A stretch of DNA of 64,000 bases. It comes from Candidatus Phosphoribacter baldrii (GTDB taxonomy: Bacteria; Actinomycetota; Actinomycetes; Actinomycetales; Dermatophilaceae). The position numbers and the translations under genes are program-made. The stretch's first letter is position 1; each line of letters begins with the position of its first letter. Positions 48,542-58,305 of this stretch are shown piece after piece. The DNA is taken from positions 620,001-684,000 of the forward strand of contig JADIZV010000004.1 in the NCBI GenBank assembly GCA_016704565.1. Direction: 5' to 3'. The notes under the pieces are model-generated. The model was given only the letters and a program-made list of their open reading frames with translations, made no database searches and had not been told where the DNA came from.

Positions 48542-50071
48542 ATGGCTGATTTCGTGGGCGCGCTCGACCAAGGGACGACGAGCACCCGGTTCATGATCTT
48601 CGACCACGCCGGGCGCGAGGTCGGCAAGCACCAGCTCGAGCACGAGCAGGTCCTCCCCCGGGCCGGGTGGGTCGAGCACAACCCGCTGGAGATCTGGGAG
48701 CGCACCCAGACCGTCATCGGCTCGGCCCTCACCGCCGCTGGCCTGAGCTCCAGCGACCTGGCGGCCATGGGCGTGACCAACCAGCGCGAGACAACGATCG
48801 TGTGGGACCGGCATACCGGCCGCCCGTGGCACAACGCGATCGTCTGGCAGGACACCCGCACCGACGCGATCGCCGCCGCCCTCGATGCCGACGGCCGCGG
48901 GCAGGTGATCCGCGAGCGCGCCGGACTGCCGCCGGCCACCTACTTCTCCGGCGGCAAACTCCAATGGCTGCTCGACAACGTCGACGGCCTGCGCGAAGCG
49001 GCCGAGCGAGGCGACGCCCTGTTCGGCACTCCCGACACGTGGGTCATCTGGAACCTCACCGGCGGGCCGCACGGCGGTCGGCACGTCACCGACGTCACCA
49101 ACGCCAGCCGCACCATGCTCATGGACCTGCGGACCCTGGACTGGGACGACGAGTTGCTCAGCTTCTTCACGGTCCCCCGCGCGATGCTCCCCGAGATCGT
49201 CCCGAGCGGTGACGCCGAGCGCTATGGCCAGACCGCCGCCTCCGGAAGCACCACCCCCTGGGGTGGCCCGATCCGGATCGCTGGCGACCTCGGGGATCAG
49301 CAGGCCGCCACCGTCGGCCAGGTCTGCTTCGCCCCGGGCGAGGCCAAGAACACCTATGGCACAGGCAACTTCATGCTGCTCAACACCGGAACCGAGCCGG
49401 TCCGCTCCAAAGCCGGTCTGTTGACGACGGTGGCCTACCAGTTCGCCGGTGAGCGGGCGGCATACGCGCTGGAAGGCTCCATCGCCGTGACCGGCTCGGC
49501 CGTGCAGTGGCTGCGTGACCAACTCGGGATCATCAGCGGCGCGGCCGACATCGAGCGCCTCGCTGCCCAGGTGCCCGACAACGGCGGCGTCTACTTCGTG
49601 CCCGCGTTCAGCGGTCTCTTCGCCCCCTACTGGCGTTCCGACGCGCGCGGCGCGATCGTCGGCCTGTCGAGGTTCAACACCAACGCGCACCTGGCCCGCG
49701 CCACCCTTGAGGCGATCTGTTACCAGACCAAGGACGTTGCCGACGCCATGTATGCCGACTCCGGCGTCCGATTGGACACCCTCAAGGTCGACGGCGGCGT
49801 CACCGCCAACGCCCTCTGCATGCAGATCCAGGCCGACATCCTCGGCGTCCAGGTGAGCAAGCCGGTCGTCGCCGAGACGACGGCGCTCGGGGCGGCATAC
49901 GCCGCGGGCCTGGCCATCGGTTTCTGGCGCACGACCGACGAACTGCGCGCCAACTGGCAGGAGGATCGTCGCTGGTCACCGCAGTGGTCGGACGAGCAAC
50001 GCACGACCGGGTATGCCGCCTGGCGCAAGGCCGTCACCCGCACCTTGGACTGGGCTCCCGTCTCCGGCTGA
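48542..50071 (+). CDS. glpK: Glycerol kinase
   Basis: 509 residues, the family's usual length. FGGY kinase motifs: ALDQGTTSTRFMIFDHAGRE at the N-terminus, GVTNQRETTIVWDRHTGRPW, and the C-terminal VDGGVTANALCMQIQADILG. It phosphorylates glycerol to glycerol 3-phosphate, the substrate of GlpD encoded 101 bases downstream. Five octamer copies lie inside it. Confidence 0.96.
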   Translation: MADFVGALDQGTTSTRFMIFDHAGREVGKHQLEHEQVLPRAGWVEHNPLEIWERTQTVIGSALTAAGLSSSDLAAMGVTNQRETTIVWDRHTGRPWHNAIVWQDTRTDAIAAALDADGRGQVIRERAGLPPATYFSGGKLQWLLDNVDGLREAAERGDALFGTPDTWVIWNLTGGPHGGRHVTDVTNASRTMLMDLRTLDWDDELLSFFTVPRAMLPEIVPSGDAERYGQTAASGSTTPWGGPIRIAGDLGDQQAATVGQVCFAPGEAKNTYGTGNFMLLNTGTEPVRSKAGLLTTVAYQFAGERAAYALEGSIAVTGSAVQWLRDQLGIISGAADIERLAAQVPDNGGVYFVPAFSGLFAPYWRSDARGAIVGLSRFNTNAHLARATLEAICYQTKDVADAMYADSGVRLDTLKVDGGVTANALCMQIQADILGVQVSKPVVAETTALGAAYAAGLAIGFWRTTDELRANWQEDRRWSPQWSDEQRTTGYAAWRKAVTRTLDWAPVSG

Positions 50072-50172
50072 ACCCACGCTGTCACCAGTCTCCATGCCGA
50101 CGCGGACGTGCCGCGTCCCAGATCACCGACGGCACCGCAGCCGGGTCAACCCGCACCTGGGAGAATGGTGCC

Positions 50173-51879
50173 GTGAGCACTGCCACCGCCCTATCCCCCG
50201 CCTATCGCCAGTCCGCCATCGATCGACTCGCCTCCGGCGAAGAGCTGGACATCCTCGTCATCGGCGGTGGGGTGACCGGCACCGGGTGCGCCCTCGACGC
50301 GGTCACCCGGGGCCTGCGGACCGGGCTCATCGAAAAGCGCGACTTCGCCTCGGGCACTTCCAGCCGCAGCAGCAAGCTCATCCACGGCGGACTGCGCTAC
50401 CTGGAGATGTTCGACTTCCGCCTGGTCGCTGAGGCGCTCAAAGAACGCGGTCTTCTGCTCACCCGTCTGGCCCCGCACCTGGTGCGCCCGGTGCCGTTCC
50501 TCTACCCGCTGTCCAAGCCGTTGGTCGAACGGCCCTACGTCGAGGCCGGCCTGGCGCTCTACGACTCGATGGCCCGCGCGTCCCGCCACTCGGCCGGGTT
50601 GCCGTGGCACAAGCACCTCACCCGCCGTCAGGCGCTCAAGCTCGCACCCGCCCTCAAGTCGACCGCGCTCGTCGGCGCCGTGCAGTACTACGACGCGAAG
50701 GTGGACGACGCACGGCATACGATGGAGCTCGCTCGCACGGCTGCCTCCTACGGCGCGCACGTCGCGACTCGCGTTGCGGCAGTGGGCTTTTTGCGTCAAG
50801 GCGAGCGGGTGACCGGGGTCCGGGCCCTCGACAAGGTGACCGGCCGAGAGTTCGACATCCTGGCCCGGCAGGTCGTCAACGCGACGGGCGTGTGGACCGA
50901 CGACACCCAGGCGCTCGTCGGCGAGCGCGGCCAGTTCCACGTCCGTGCGTCCAAGGGCGTGCACCTGGTCGTCCCGCGGGACCGGATCCACTCGACGACC
51001 GGCATCATCCTGCGCACCGAGAAGTCGGTCCTGTTCGTCATCCCGTGGGGGCGGCACTGGATCATCGGGACGACCGACACCGACTGGGCGCTGGACAAGG
51101 CGCACCCCGCGGCGACGTCGGCCGACATCGACTACCTGCTCGGTCACGTCAACCGGATCCTGCGCACCGAGCTCACCCAGGCCGACGTCGAGGGCGTCTA
51201 TGCCGGGTTGCGGCCGCTGTTGGCCGGCGAGTCCGACCAGACCTCCAAGCTCTCGCGCGAGCATGTGGTCGCCCACCCGACGCCGGGGCTGGTGGTCGTG
51301 GCCGGCGGTAAGTACACGACCTACCGGGTCATGGCCGTCGACGCCATCGACGAGGCGGCCCGCGGCCTGGGCGGCGACGTCGCCCCGTCGGCCACCGAGG
51401 ACATCCCGCTCGTTGGGGCGGTCGGCTACCGGGCGATGTGGAACCGGCGCGGGGCCCTCGCGCGCGAGTCCGGTCTGCACGTCGAGCGGATCGAGAAGAT
51501 GCTCATGCGCCACGGCGTCCTCATCACCGAGATCCTCGCCCTGGTGGCCGCGGACCGCACCTTGGGCGAGCCGCTCCCCGGCGGGGAGGACTACCTCAAG
51601 GCGGAGATCGTGTATGCCGCATCCCACGAGGGCGCCCTGCACCTGGACGACATCCTCGCCCGCCGCACCCGACTGTCGATCGAGTCGTTCGACCGGGCCA
51701 TCACCGCATCGCGACCGGCGGCCGAGCTCGTTGCACCGGTGCTCGGCTGGAACGCCGCCACGGTCGATGAAGAGGTCGAGCACTGGCGCCAGCGGGTGGA
51801 GGCCGAGCGGATGAGCCAGACGATGCCCGATGACGCCTCCGCCGACGCCGCCCGGCTGCAGGCCCCCGACAAGGGCTGA
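50173..51879 (+). CDS. glpD: Glycerol-3-phosphate dehydrogenase, aerobic
   Basis: 568 residues from the GTG at 50173. FAD-binding ILVIGGGVTGTGCALDAVTR near residue 27 and the family block SGTSSRSSKLIHGGLRYLEM, with RPLLAGESDQTSKLSREHVV in the middle and a C-terminal helical cap. It oxidises glycerol 3-phosphate to dihydroxyacetone phosphate at the membrane and feeds electrons to quinone. It forms the catabolic pair with glpK. A disordered C-terminal tail follows the cap. Confidence 0.95.
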   Translation: MSTATALSPAYRQSAIDRLASGEELDILVIGGGVTGTGCALDAVTRGLRTGLIEKRDFASGTSSRSSKLIHGGLRYLEMFDFRLVAEALKERGLLLTRLAPHLVRPVPFLYPLSKPLVERPYVEAGLALYDSMARASRHSAGLPWHKHLTRRQALKLAPALKSTALVGAVQYYDAKVDDARHTMELARTAASYGAHVATRVAAVGFLRQGERVTGVRALDKVTGREFDILARQVVNATGVWTDDTQALVGERGQFHVRASKGVHLVVPRDRIHSTTGIILRTEKSVLFVIPWGRHWIIGTTDTDWALDKAHPAATSADIDYLLGHVNRILRTELTQADVEGVYAGLRPLLAGESDQTSKLSREHVVAHPTPGLVVVAGGKYTTYRVMAVDAIDEAARGLGGDVAPSATEDIPLVGAVGYRAMWNRRGALARESGLHVERIEKMLMRHGVLITEILALVAADRTLGEPLPGGEDYLKAEIVYAASHEGALHLDDILARRTRLSIESFDRAITASRPAAELVAPVLGWNAATVDEEVEHWRQRVEAERMSQTMPDDASADAARLQAPDKG

Positions 51880-52105
51880 CTGGCGACAGCAAACGACACG
51901 CGGCGAGGTCACCGAAAGTTCATCTCGCTCAAGGCGTCACTTACATCACATTTCGGTTACAGTCCCTCGTAGGGGCCGCACCCGGGCCGACGTCGCAGTC
52001 GGAACCGTGACCATGCGGCCCCGCCAACGTGTCCGGGTCAGCGCGTCACGAAAGCGCACGACGTCACGCACGAAGTCAGCACCACGCGGATGACAGACTG
52101 GCCCG
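51880..52105. other. Intergenic region after glpD
   Basis: This stretch has one distinctly AT-richer patch (ACTTACATCACATTTCGG at about 51939-51956) followed by CCCTCGTAGGGGC, which could be a promoter or a short hairpin. I cannot assign either with confidence. No gene or RNA is evident. Confidence 0.3.
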
Positions 52106-52957
52106 ATGCGCCACGGCCTGACGATCCTTCCCGAGCACTCGTGGCGGGAGGCGGCCCCCATGTGGCGGGCCGCCGAGGACTTGGGCTTCGACCACGCTTG
52201 GACCTACGACCACCTCGTCTGGTCCGGACTGCCCGACCGGCCCTGGTTCGCAGCCGTGCCGACCCTCGCGGCGGCCGCCACCGTCACCGACCGGATCGGC
52301 CTGGGCACCTTCGTCAGCTCGCCCAACTACCGCCACCCCTACACCTACGCCCGCGACGTGCTCACCCTGCACGACCTCACGGGCGGCCGCTTCATCTGCG
52401 GCATCGGCACGGGTGGCACACTCGACGCCGGCATCCTCGGCGATTCGCTCACAGTTCGTGAGCGAGTGGACCGGTTCGCCGAGTTCGTCGCTGTGCTCGA
52501 CCGCCTCTTGCGCGAGGACCATGTCGACCACCGCGGACCCTGGTTCACCACGGTCGACGCCCGCACCCTCCCCGGACCGATCCGCTCGGCAGTCCCCCTC
52601 GTCATCGCCGCGAACGGGCCACGCGGGGTGCGGCTCGCGGCGGCATACGGGGACGGGTGGGTGACCACCGGCTCGGGTGGGGACGACCTGGACTCGTGGT
52701 TCCGCGGCGTCGGCGAGCTCAGTGCGCGACTTGGCGACGCGCTCGCAGGCACCGGGCGCGGCGCGGGCTTCGCGCGTTATCTCTCGCTCGACGCCTCACC
52801 GCGGTTCGCGCTCGAGTCAGCTGGCCTGTATGCCGAGATGTCCGGTCGCGCAGGCGAGCTCGGCTTCACCGACGTCATCACCCACTGGCCCCGCCCGGAC
52901 GGCCCGTATGCCGGTGATGTGCGAGTGCTCGAAGCCGTCGCCGCGACGCTCGGGTGA
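52106..52957 (+). CDS. Luciferase-like (F420 or FMN) oxidoreductase
   Basis: 283 residues of the bacterial luciferase-like fold: EDLGFDHAWTYDHLVWSG near the N-terminus, IGLGTFVSSPNYRHPYTYAR in the middle and VIAANGPRGVRLAAAYGDGW, the usual cofactor-loop region. Actinobacterial members often use F420. The substrate is not predictable. The gene precedes the mesaconyl-CoA hydratase gene by 157 bases on the same strand, but no shared role is obvious. Confidence 0.8.
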   Translation: MRHGLTILPEHSWREAAPMWRAAEDLGFDHAWTYDHLVWSGLPDRPWFAAVPTLAAAATVTDRIGLGTFVSSPNYRHPYTYARDVLTLHDLTGGRFICGIGTGGTLDAGILGDSLTVRERVDRFAEFVAVLDRLLREDHVDHRGPWFTTVDARTLPGPIRSAVPLVIAANGPRGVRLAAAYGDGWVTTGSGGDDLDSWFRGVGELSARLGDALAGTGRGAGFARYLSLDASPRFALESAGLYAEMSGRAGELGFTDVITHWPRPDGPYAGDVRVLEAVAATLG

Positions 52958-53114
52958 CGTGAGCGACGCCACCGGGGTCGACCCGGTGGCCTGGTGGGAG
53001 GATCGCGAGAGGATTCCGCTGAAAGCGCCGCAGGCCGCGAGGGCCTCAGAGTCCGCAGAGCCCGCGGAGCCCGTGGAGCCCGCAAGGTCCGCAGTTTCAT
53101 CCCAGGAGAGGCAC
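52958..53114 (+). other. Spacer with short GC-rich repeats before mch
   Basis: It contains four near-repeats of GAGCCCGCG (about 53055-53090), which in the mch frame read SAEPAEPVEPARSA. The frame is open through this spacer from about 52960, so an N-terminal extension of the hydratase is possible. The ribosome-binding site AGGAGAG just before 53115 argues that translation begins there instead. Confidence 0.4.
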
Positions 53115-54164
53115 ATGAAGACGGCAACCGGCAACTTCTTCGAGGACTTCACGCTGGGGATGGAGTTGGTGCATGCCACGCCGCGCACGGTGACCGAAGG
53201 CGACGTCGCGCTCTACACCGCGCTCTACGGGCCGCGATTCGCGCCGACCTCGGGCCTGACGGTGGCTCGCAGCATGGGATTGGAGCGGATGCCGCTGGAC
53301 AGCATGCTCGTCTTCCACGTGGTGTTCGGCAAGACGGTGCCCGACGTCTCGCTCAACGCCGTGGCCAACCTCGGCTATGCGGGCGGGCGCTTTGGCGTGC
53401 CGGTCTATCCAGGTGACACCTTGTCGGCCCGGTCCGAGGTCATCGGGCTCAAAGCCAACCGAGACGGCAAGACCGGCGTCGTCTATGTGCACTCGGTCGG
53501 GACCAACCAGGACGGCGCGACCGTGCTCGACTATGTCCGCTGGGTCATGGTCCGCAAGCGCGACGAGTCCTCCCCTGCGCCCGAGCCGGTGCTGCCGGAG
53601 CTGCCCTCGGCGGTCGCCGTCGGTGACCTGGAAGTGCCGTGGGATCTGCGTGGGGGGCACTACGACACGACCCTCGGCGGCAGCCCCTATCTGTGGGACG
53701 ACTACGAGGTCGGCGAGCGGATCGACCACGTCGACGGCATGACGATCGAGGAGTCCGAGCACATGCTCGCGACCCGGCTCTACCACAACACCGCCAAGGT
53801 CCACTTCAACCAGCACGTCGAGTCCCAGGGGCGGTTCGGGCGCCGGATCGTCTATGGCGGCCACGTCATCAGCCTGGCGCGGGCGTTGTCCTACAACGGG
53901 TTGGCCAACGCGGTCTCGATCGCGGCGATCAACGGCGGCACCCACAGCAACCCCAGTTTCGCCGGCGACACCATCTACGCGTGGTCCGAGGTGCTCGACC
54001 GCATGGAACTGCCGGGTCGGACCGACCTGGGGGCGCTGCGGCTGCGGACGGTCGCCACGAAGGACCTCGCCTGCGGAGACTTCCCCTATCGGGACGCAGA
54101 CGGCAAGTACCTCCCCAACGTCGTGCTGGACCTCGACTACACGGTGCTCATCCCGCGCCGCTGA
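53115..54164 (+). CDS. mch: Mesaconyl-CoA hydratase (beta-methylmalyl-CoA dehydratase)
   Basis: 349 residues, a double hot-dog MaoC-type hydratase. Whole blocks match the ethylmalonyl-CoA-pathway enzyme: ATPRTVTEGDVALYTALYGP, VVFGKTVPDVSLNAVANLGY, VDGMTIEESEHMLATRLYHN and RIVYGGHVISLARALSYNGL. It hydrates mesaconyl-CoA to beta-methylmalyl-CoA. The start at 53115 gives the family's MKTATGNFFEDF opening. Other pathway genes (ccr, ecm, mcd, mcl) are not adjacent. Confidence 0.88.
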   Translation: MKTATGNFFEDFTLGMELVHATPRTVTEGDVALYTALYGPRFAPTSGLTVARSMGLERMPLDSMLVFHVVFGKTVPDVSLNAVANLGYAGGRFGVPVYPGDTLSARSEVIGLKANRDGKTGVVYVHSVGTNQDGATVLDYVRWVMVRKRDESSPAPEPVLPELPSAVAVGDLEVPWDLRGGHYDTTLGGSPYLWDDYEVGERIDHVDGMTIEESEHMLATRLYHNTAKVHFNQHVESQGRFGRRIVYGGHVISLARALSYNGLANAVSIAAINGGTHSNPSFAGDTIYAWSEVLDRMELPGRTDLGALRLRTVATKDLACGDFPYRDADGKYLPNVVLDLDYTVLIPRR

Positions 54165-54191
54165 GCCAGCGCTGGGCTGGCAACGGCCGCG

Positions 54192-55256
54192 TCAGGCGTG
54201 CGTCCCGGGCGGCACCCATAGCGGTATGCCGTGCGGGTGCACCACCCCGAGCACCCGCCCGTCGACGGCCAGTTCGGCATCGGCCGCGCCCGGATGGTCG
54301 CCGTGTTCCATGCTCACGTGGGCGAGCGGCATACGGGATCGGGCGTCAGCGATCGCGTCGGCCACACGCGCGGATTCCGTTGCCGGCCAATACATTCGGG
54401 TGATCGACTGCCACACGATGGTCAGCACCTCGTCGTCGGTGGGCGGGTCGCTCAAGGCGCGTTCGAGCCACTCCCCCGCCTGCGCGCGCTCCACGATGAG
54501 GGGGTATGCCGCCGCGACCGTCAGTGCCCCCGTGAGCCGCTCGTGGCGGGCCAGCTGCCAGGGCCAGACGAACGAGCGCAGATGCAGGGCGCCCTCGGGA
54601 GTCGCGGCGGCGACGGGCTCGACGTCGCAGCCGCGGCGCTGCGCGATCGAAAACGCCTCGGGCACAATGCCTTCGGCCTGCGTGTGAAGGGTGAGCGGAG
54701 AGTCCGACGGCCCCCAAGACCAATCCGGACCGTCGAAGCGGAACCGATCGACGTGGAGGTTGAGCCCGCCCGAGGCACCCGGCTCGAGCAGCCGGATCCG
54801 GCGCAGACCCGTCGCCCGGACGGCCTCAAAGATCCCGGCAAGCAGGACCGCCGATCGTCCTGGCTCGTTGGTCTGCGGGACGATCGTCAGCGCCTCCTGC
54901 AGCTGCGGGATGTGTTTGGCGACGACCTTGCGCATGACCGGCCAGACGCCGTCAGGCGGGAGGGTGCCGCCGAGGCAGGCGTAGTAGGGCACCAACTCGG
55001 GCGCTTGGCCGGTGAGCACCAGGCGGAAAACCCCTGCCAGGAAACGGAGTTGGACCATGGTGCCGTTCGGCGAGTCCTCCCAGCCGCGGCATACTTCCAG
55101 GGTCGGGCCGCCCGCCTCCCAGTCGTCAGCCATCCCCCGCATGGCGAAGCCGTAGAGGGTCGATGAGTGCCCCATGTGCGAGCGGAATCGCTGCGCGAGC
55201 GTCTCACCCGAGTCGAAGGTCACCACGGACACAGCCTGGCACGAGTTGTGACCCAT
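54192..55256 (-). CDS. DUF2332 protein
   Basis: 354 residues with the DUF2332 pattern: LAQRFRSHMGHSSTLYGFAM at the N-terminus, QTNEPGRSAVLLAGIF, and the conserved LLEPGASGGLNLHVDRF near residue 165, which recalls an SAM- or nucleotide-binding loop, though no function is established. Convergent with mch. The start at 55256 is the longest; a GTG about ten codons later is possible. Confidence 0.75.
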   Translation of the reverse strand: MGHNSCQAVSVVTFDSGETLAQRFRSHMGHSSTLYGFAMRGMADDWEAGGPTLEVCRGWEDSPNGTMVQLRFLAGVFRLVLTGQAPELVPYYACLGGTLPPDGVWPVMRKVVAKHIPQLQEALTIVPQTNEPGRSAVLLAGIFEAVRATGLRRIRLLEPGASGGLNLHVDRFRFDGPDWSWGPSDSPLTLHTQAEGIVPEAFSIAQRRGCDVEPVAAATPEGALHLRSFVWPWQLARHERLTGALTVAAAYPLIVERAQAGEWLERALSDPPTDDEVLTIVWQSITRMYWPATESARVADAIADARSRMPLAHVSMEHGDHPGAADAELAVDGRVLGVVHPHGIPLWVPPGTHA

Positions 55257-55315
55257 CAGTCGGCGGGTGCGGTCAACCCGGGAGCCGAGCTACGCGCCTG
55301 CCAGGTGTGGATCGC

Positions 55316-56605
55316 ATGGGCAAGGCGACGGCATACCCGGCGTCCGGCAGAAGCAGCCAGTCTCGGCGACGGATCAGGACGCTGTTGGGGATGGTGACCA
55401 TCGTGGTGGTCGCCTGCGCGTGCGCGGCGCCGCCGGATGGAACACCCACTCCCACGCAGGCGTCGACCCTCCGGACCGTCGGCCCGCTCGCCGCATCCCC
55501 CGCGGGTCTGCCGTCGACGCCCCTACCACCGACTGCTACGCGCAACCCGGTCGTGGCCGCAACCCCGACCGCGACCCGGATCCAGCGTCGCGAGGCCATC
55601 CCCTGGACCCGGGTCGGGCCTGGATGGTCCGTGGTCACCTGGACGCCCGAGAACCTCTCCGGTGTCGAAACCCCCACCGCTGCAACCCTTCTCGTCGTGT
55701 CACCGGTCGGCGTGAGGTATGCCGCGGGCCCCCTCCCCGCGGGGTTCGGGCTCGCTGATGTGTCCGTCGATGGGCACCGGGTGCTGTTACGGGCGCATCT
55801 GGCGGATCGACTCATCGACTGGGATCTCGTCACGGGGCACGCTCGGGAGGTCGGCCTCCCAGACGTGACCTCGTTGGACGATGTGCGCTACCTCCCTCCG
55901 ACGGGGGCGGCACTTCTCATCAGCGCCGGACTCAACGACGCTTGGCACCTCGAACGGCGCACTGTCGCAGGCAGTCTCGTCACGGCATACCCACGTCTGC
56001 CGGGACAGTCGCCTGCGGGAGGGCCTCTCGTGGCGAGCCCCGACGGACAGCTGGTGGCTGTCCCGATGCGCACCGGCGAACTGGCCCTGGTGGAGAGCAC
56101 AGCTGGGTCGCTCGTGCGGGTGCTGCCTCGGCCACCGGAGATGCAGATGTGCGGGGCTGTCCGATGGTCGGACGCCGACCACCTCATGGCGTCGTGCTCG
56201 AATGCGACGTCGAGCGCGTGGCGCTACCACCGCGGGGGTGGCAATCCCGATGCCGTCGCGACGGCGGTCGGCCCGGACGGCTTGGGCTACGTCGATGCCT
56301 GGCCCGTGACCGATGGGGTGCTGGTCAAGCGGGAGGTCGCGTGCGGCGGCGAGGGCGTCGTCGGACGACGGACCTCCGACGGCTCCGATGACCCGGTGCG
56401 GGTTGTGGTGCCCGGCGTCGGCGCTGAGCGTTGGACGGCGGCCGCGGTGGTGGGCGACACGGCATACCTGCTGCCGATGGGCTGCCAGGAGCCGCGGTGG
56501 CCGAGGACGCTCGTGGCCTACGACACGACCGCCGACGTGGCGACCGTGCTGGTGGGTGGGCTCGGTGGTGGGACGCTGCTCACCGCCCGGATCTTGACTC
56601 GGTGA
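55316..56605 (+). CDS. Predicted lipoprotein with propeller-like repeats, function unknown
   Basis: 429 residues from the ATG at 55316; no ribosome-binding site is visible, so an internal ATG just before the hydrophobic segment (MVTIVVVACACAAP) may be the true start. That segment ends in a lipobox-like VACAC, followed by a Pro/Thr-rich linker. The remaining 330 residues contain repeated strand blocks (SPDGQLVAVPMRTGELALVE), as in beta-propellers. The style matches the lipoprotein at 318-1379. Confidence 0.6.
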   Translation: MGKATAYPASGRSSQSRRRIRTLLGMVTIVVVACACAAPPDGTPTPTQASTLRTVGPLAASPAGLPSTPLPPTATRNPVVAATPTATRIQRREAIPWTRVGPGWSVVTWTPENLSGVETPTAATLLVVSPVGVRYAAGPLPAGFGLADVSVDGHRVLLRAHLADRLIDWDLVTGHAREVGLPDVTSLDDVRYLPPTGAALLISAGLNDAWHLERRTVAGSLVTAYPRLPGQSPAGGPLVASPDGQLVAVPMRTGELALVESTAGSLVRVLPRPPEMQMCGAVRWSDADHLMASCSNATSSAWRYHRGGGNPDAVATAVGPDGLGYVDAWPVTDGVLVKREVACGGEGVVGRRTSDGSDDPVRVVVPGVGAERWTAAAVVGDTAYLLPMGCQEPRWPRTLVAYDTTADVATVLVGGLGGGTLLTARILTR

Positions 56606-56654
56606 CCGACACCGCGGGCCGCCCGGCCCCCGCCGACCGTGGCACGATGACCCG

Positions 56655-58160
56655 GTGAGCAGCGAAGCCCAGAAGAAGAGCGACAACCGGCCACGGCCGA
56701 CGACCGACCAATTCCGCGCCTTTGTGCGCGAGGGATGGGCGCCCCGCTCCACGCAGCGTCCGCCACGCTCCCCCGCCGCCCCGTATGCCGCCGTCCGCCG
56801 CGACGCCGTCAGCGCGGCATACCCCGGGGAACGTCTCGTCATCCCCGCTGGCGGGTTGAAGGTGCGCTCCAACGACACCGACTACGTCTTCCGGCCGCAC
56901 TCGGCCTTCGCCCACCTCACTGGATTCGGCAGCGACCGCGAGCCCGACGCGGTCCTCGTCCTGCACCCCCGCAGCGAGGACGACGGCGGCGGCCACGAGG
57001 CGGTCCTCTACTTCCGGCCGCTGGCCGGCCGCGACACCGAGGAGTTCTTCGCCGACGCCCGCTACGGCGAGTTCTGGGTCGGCGCGCGGCCCACTCTTGA
57101 GGACGTCGAGGCTGAGTTCGGGCTGACGGCGCGGCACATCGACGAACTTCCCGATGCCCTGGCCAAGGACGCCGGAGCCGTCACCCTCCGAGTCGTCCGC
57201 GACGCCGACCGCGACGTGGCCGCCCTCGTCGACCAGACCCGCACCGAGGCCGGGTCCGGAGTCACCGAGGCGACCGTCGAAGCGGATGATGCGCTCGCGG
57301 CATACCTCTCTGTCTTGCGAATCACCAAGGACGAGTGGGAGATTGCGCAGATGCGCGAGGCGATCGCGGCGACCAAGGTGGGCTTCGAGGCGGTCATCGC
57401 CGACCTGCGCGCCGCCGTCGAGCGCGGCCGCGGCGAGCGGTGGGTCGAGGGCACCTTCGGCCTGCATGCCCGCCACCAGGGCAACGGCGTCGGCTACGAC
57501 TCGATCTGCGCGGCCGGCGACCACGCCAACACCTTGCACTGGATCAAGAACACCGGCGAGATCCACGAGGGCGACATGATCCTGCTCGACGCGGGCGTCG
57601 AGGTCGACAGCCTCTACACGGCCGACATCACCCGCACCCTGCCCGTCGACGGCACCTTCACCGAGGCGCAACGCGAGATCTACGACGCCGTGTATGCCGC
57701 CCAGCAAGCCGGCATCGCGGCCATCAAGCCGGGCGCGAAGTTTTCCGACATCCACGCGGCCGCGATCCGGGTCATCGCCGAGCATCTGCACGCGTGGGGG
57801 TTGCTGCCCGAGGGGATCGACGTCGAGGGCACGTTGAGCGACGAGACCGGGCAGTACCACCGGCGCTGGATGGTCCACGGCACGAGCCACCACCTGGGGA
57901 TCGACGTCCATGACTGCGCTCTGGCCACCCGGGAGGAGTATCTCGACGCCGAGCTGCGTCCCGGCATGATCGTCACGGTCGAGCCGGGGCTCTACTTCAA
58001 GGCCGACGACCTGCTCGCGCCCGAGCGCTTCCGTGGGCACGGCGTGCGGATCGAGGACGACGTCCTCGTCACCGACACCGGCTCCGAGAACCTCTCAGCC
58101 GGTATGCCGCGCACGGCCGAGGCGGTCGAGGCCTGGATCGCACAGGTCCAGGCGCGCTGA
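56655..58160 (+). CDS. pepP: Xaa-Pro aminopeptidase
   Basis: 501 residues, GTG start. An N-terminal PepP domain (VIPAGGLKVRSNDTDYVFRP, HLTGFGSDREPDAVLVL) leads to the pita-bread M24 metal site: LLDAGVEVDSLYTADITRTL, MVHGTSHHLGIDVHD, MIVTVEPGLYFK and the closing Glu in VRIEDDVLVT. Two Mn ions are expected. It removes N-terminal residues preceding proline in the cytoplasm. Confidence 0.93.
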   Translation: MSSEAQKKSDNRPRPTTDQFRAFVREGWAPRSTQRPPRSPAAPYAAVRRDAVSAAYPGERLVIPAGGLKVRSNDTDYVFRPHSAFAHLTGFGSDREPDAVLVLHPRSEDDGGGHEAVLYFRPLAGRDTEEFFADARYGEFWVGARPTLEDVEAEFGLTARHIDELPDALAKDAGAVTLRVVRDADRDVAALVDQTRTEAGSGVTEATVEADDALAAYLSVLRITKDEWEIAQMREAIAATKVGFEAVIADLRAAVERGRGERWVEGTFGLHARHQGNGVGYDSICAAGDHANTLHWIKNTGEIHEGDMILLDAGVEVDSLYTADITRTLPVDGTFTEAQREIYDAVYAAQQAGIAAIKPGAKFSDIHAAAIRVIAEHLHAWGLLPEGIDVEGTLSDETGQYHRRWMVHGTSHHLGIDVHDCALATREEYLDAELRPGMIVTVEPGLYFKADDLLAPERFRGHGVRIEDDVLVTDTGSENLSAGMPRTAEAVEAWIAQVQAR

Positions 58161-58233
58161 GCGGCACAGGCGTGGTCGCATCGGCCCTGATCGACGGGAG
58201 CGACACGGGCCTCCTGCCGTCGGACAGCCCTTT

Positions 58234-58273
58234 GTGGAGTGCTAGCCACAGCCGAGTGTGGCTACCACTCCAC
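58234..58273. terminator. Bidirectional terminator between pepP and the membrane protein gene
   Basis: GTGGAGTGCTAGCCACA (58234-58250) pairs with TGTGGCTACCACTCCAC (58257-58273) with one mismatch in 17, loop GCCGAG. It sits between two convergent genes and can serve both. Confidence 0.7.
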
Positions 58274-58305
58274 TGATCGGGCTGCGACCCCTTCACCGGG
58301 CACCA

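Noticed and set aside
38213..50071. Aquaporin as the glycerol facilitator of the glp genes
   Set aside because: The protein reads as the AqpZ water-channel type and lies more than 9 kb from glpK with unrelated genes between.
51880..52105. A riboswitch or small RNA after glpD
   Set aside because: There is an AT-richer patch and a weak short hairpin, but no conserved riboswitch core that I can recognise.
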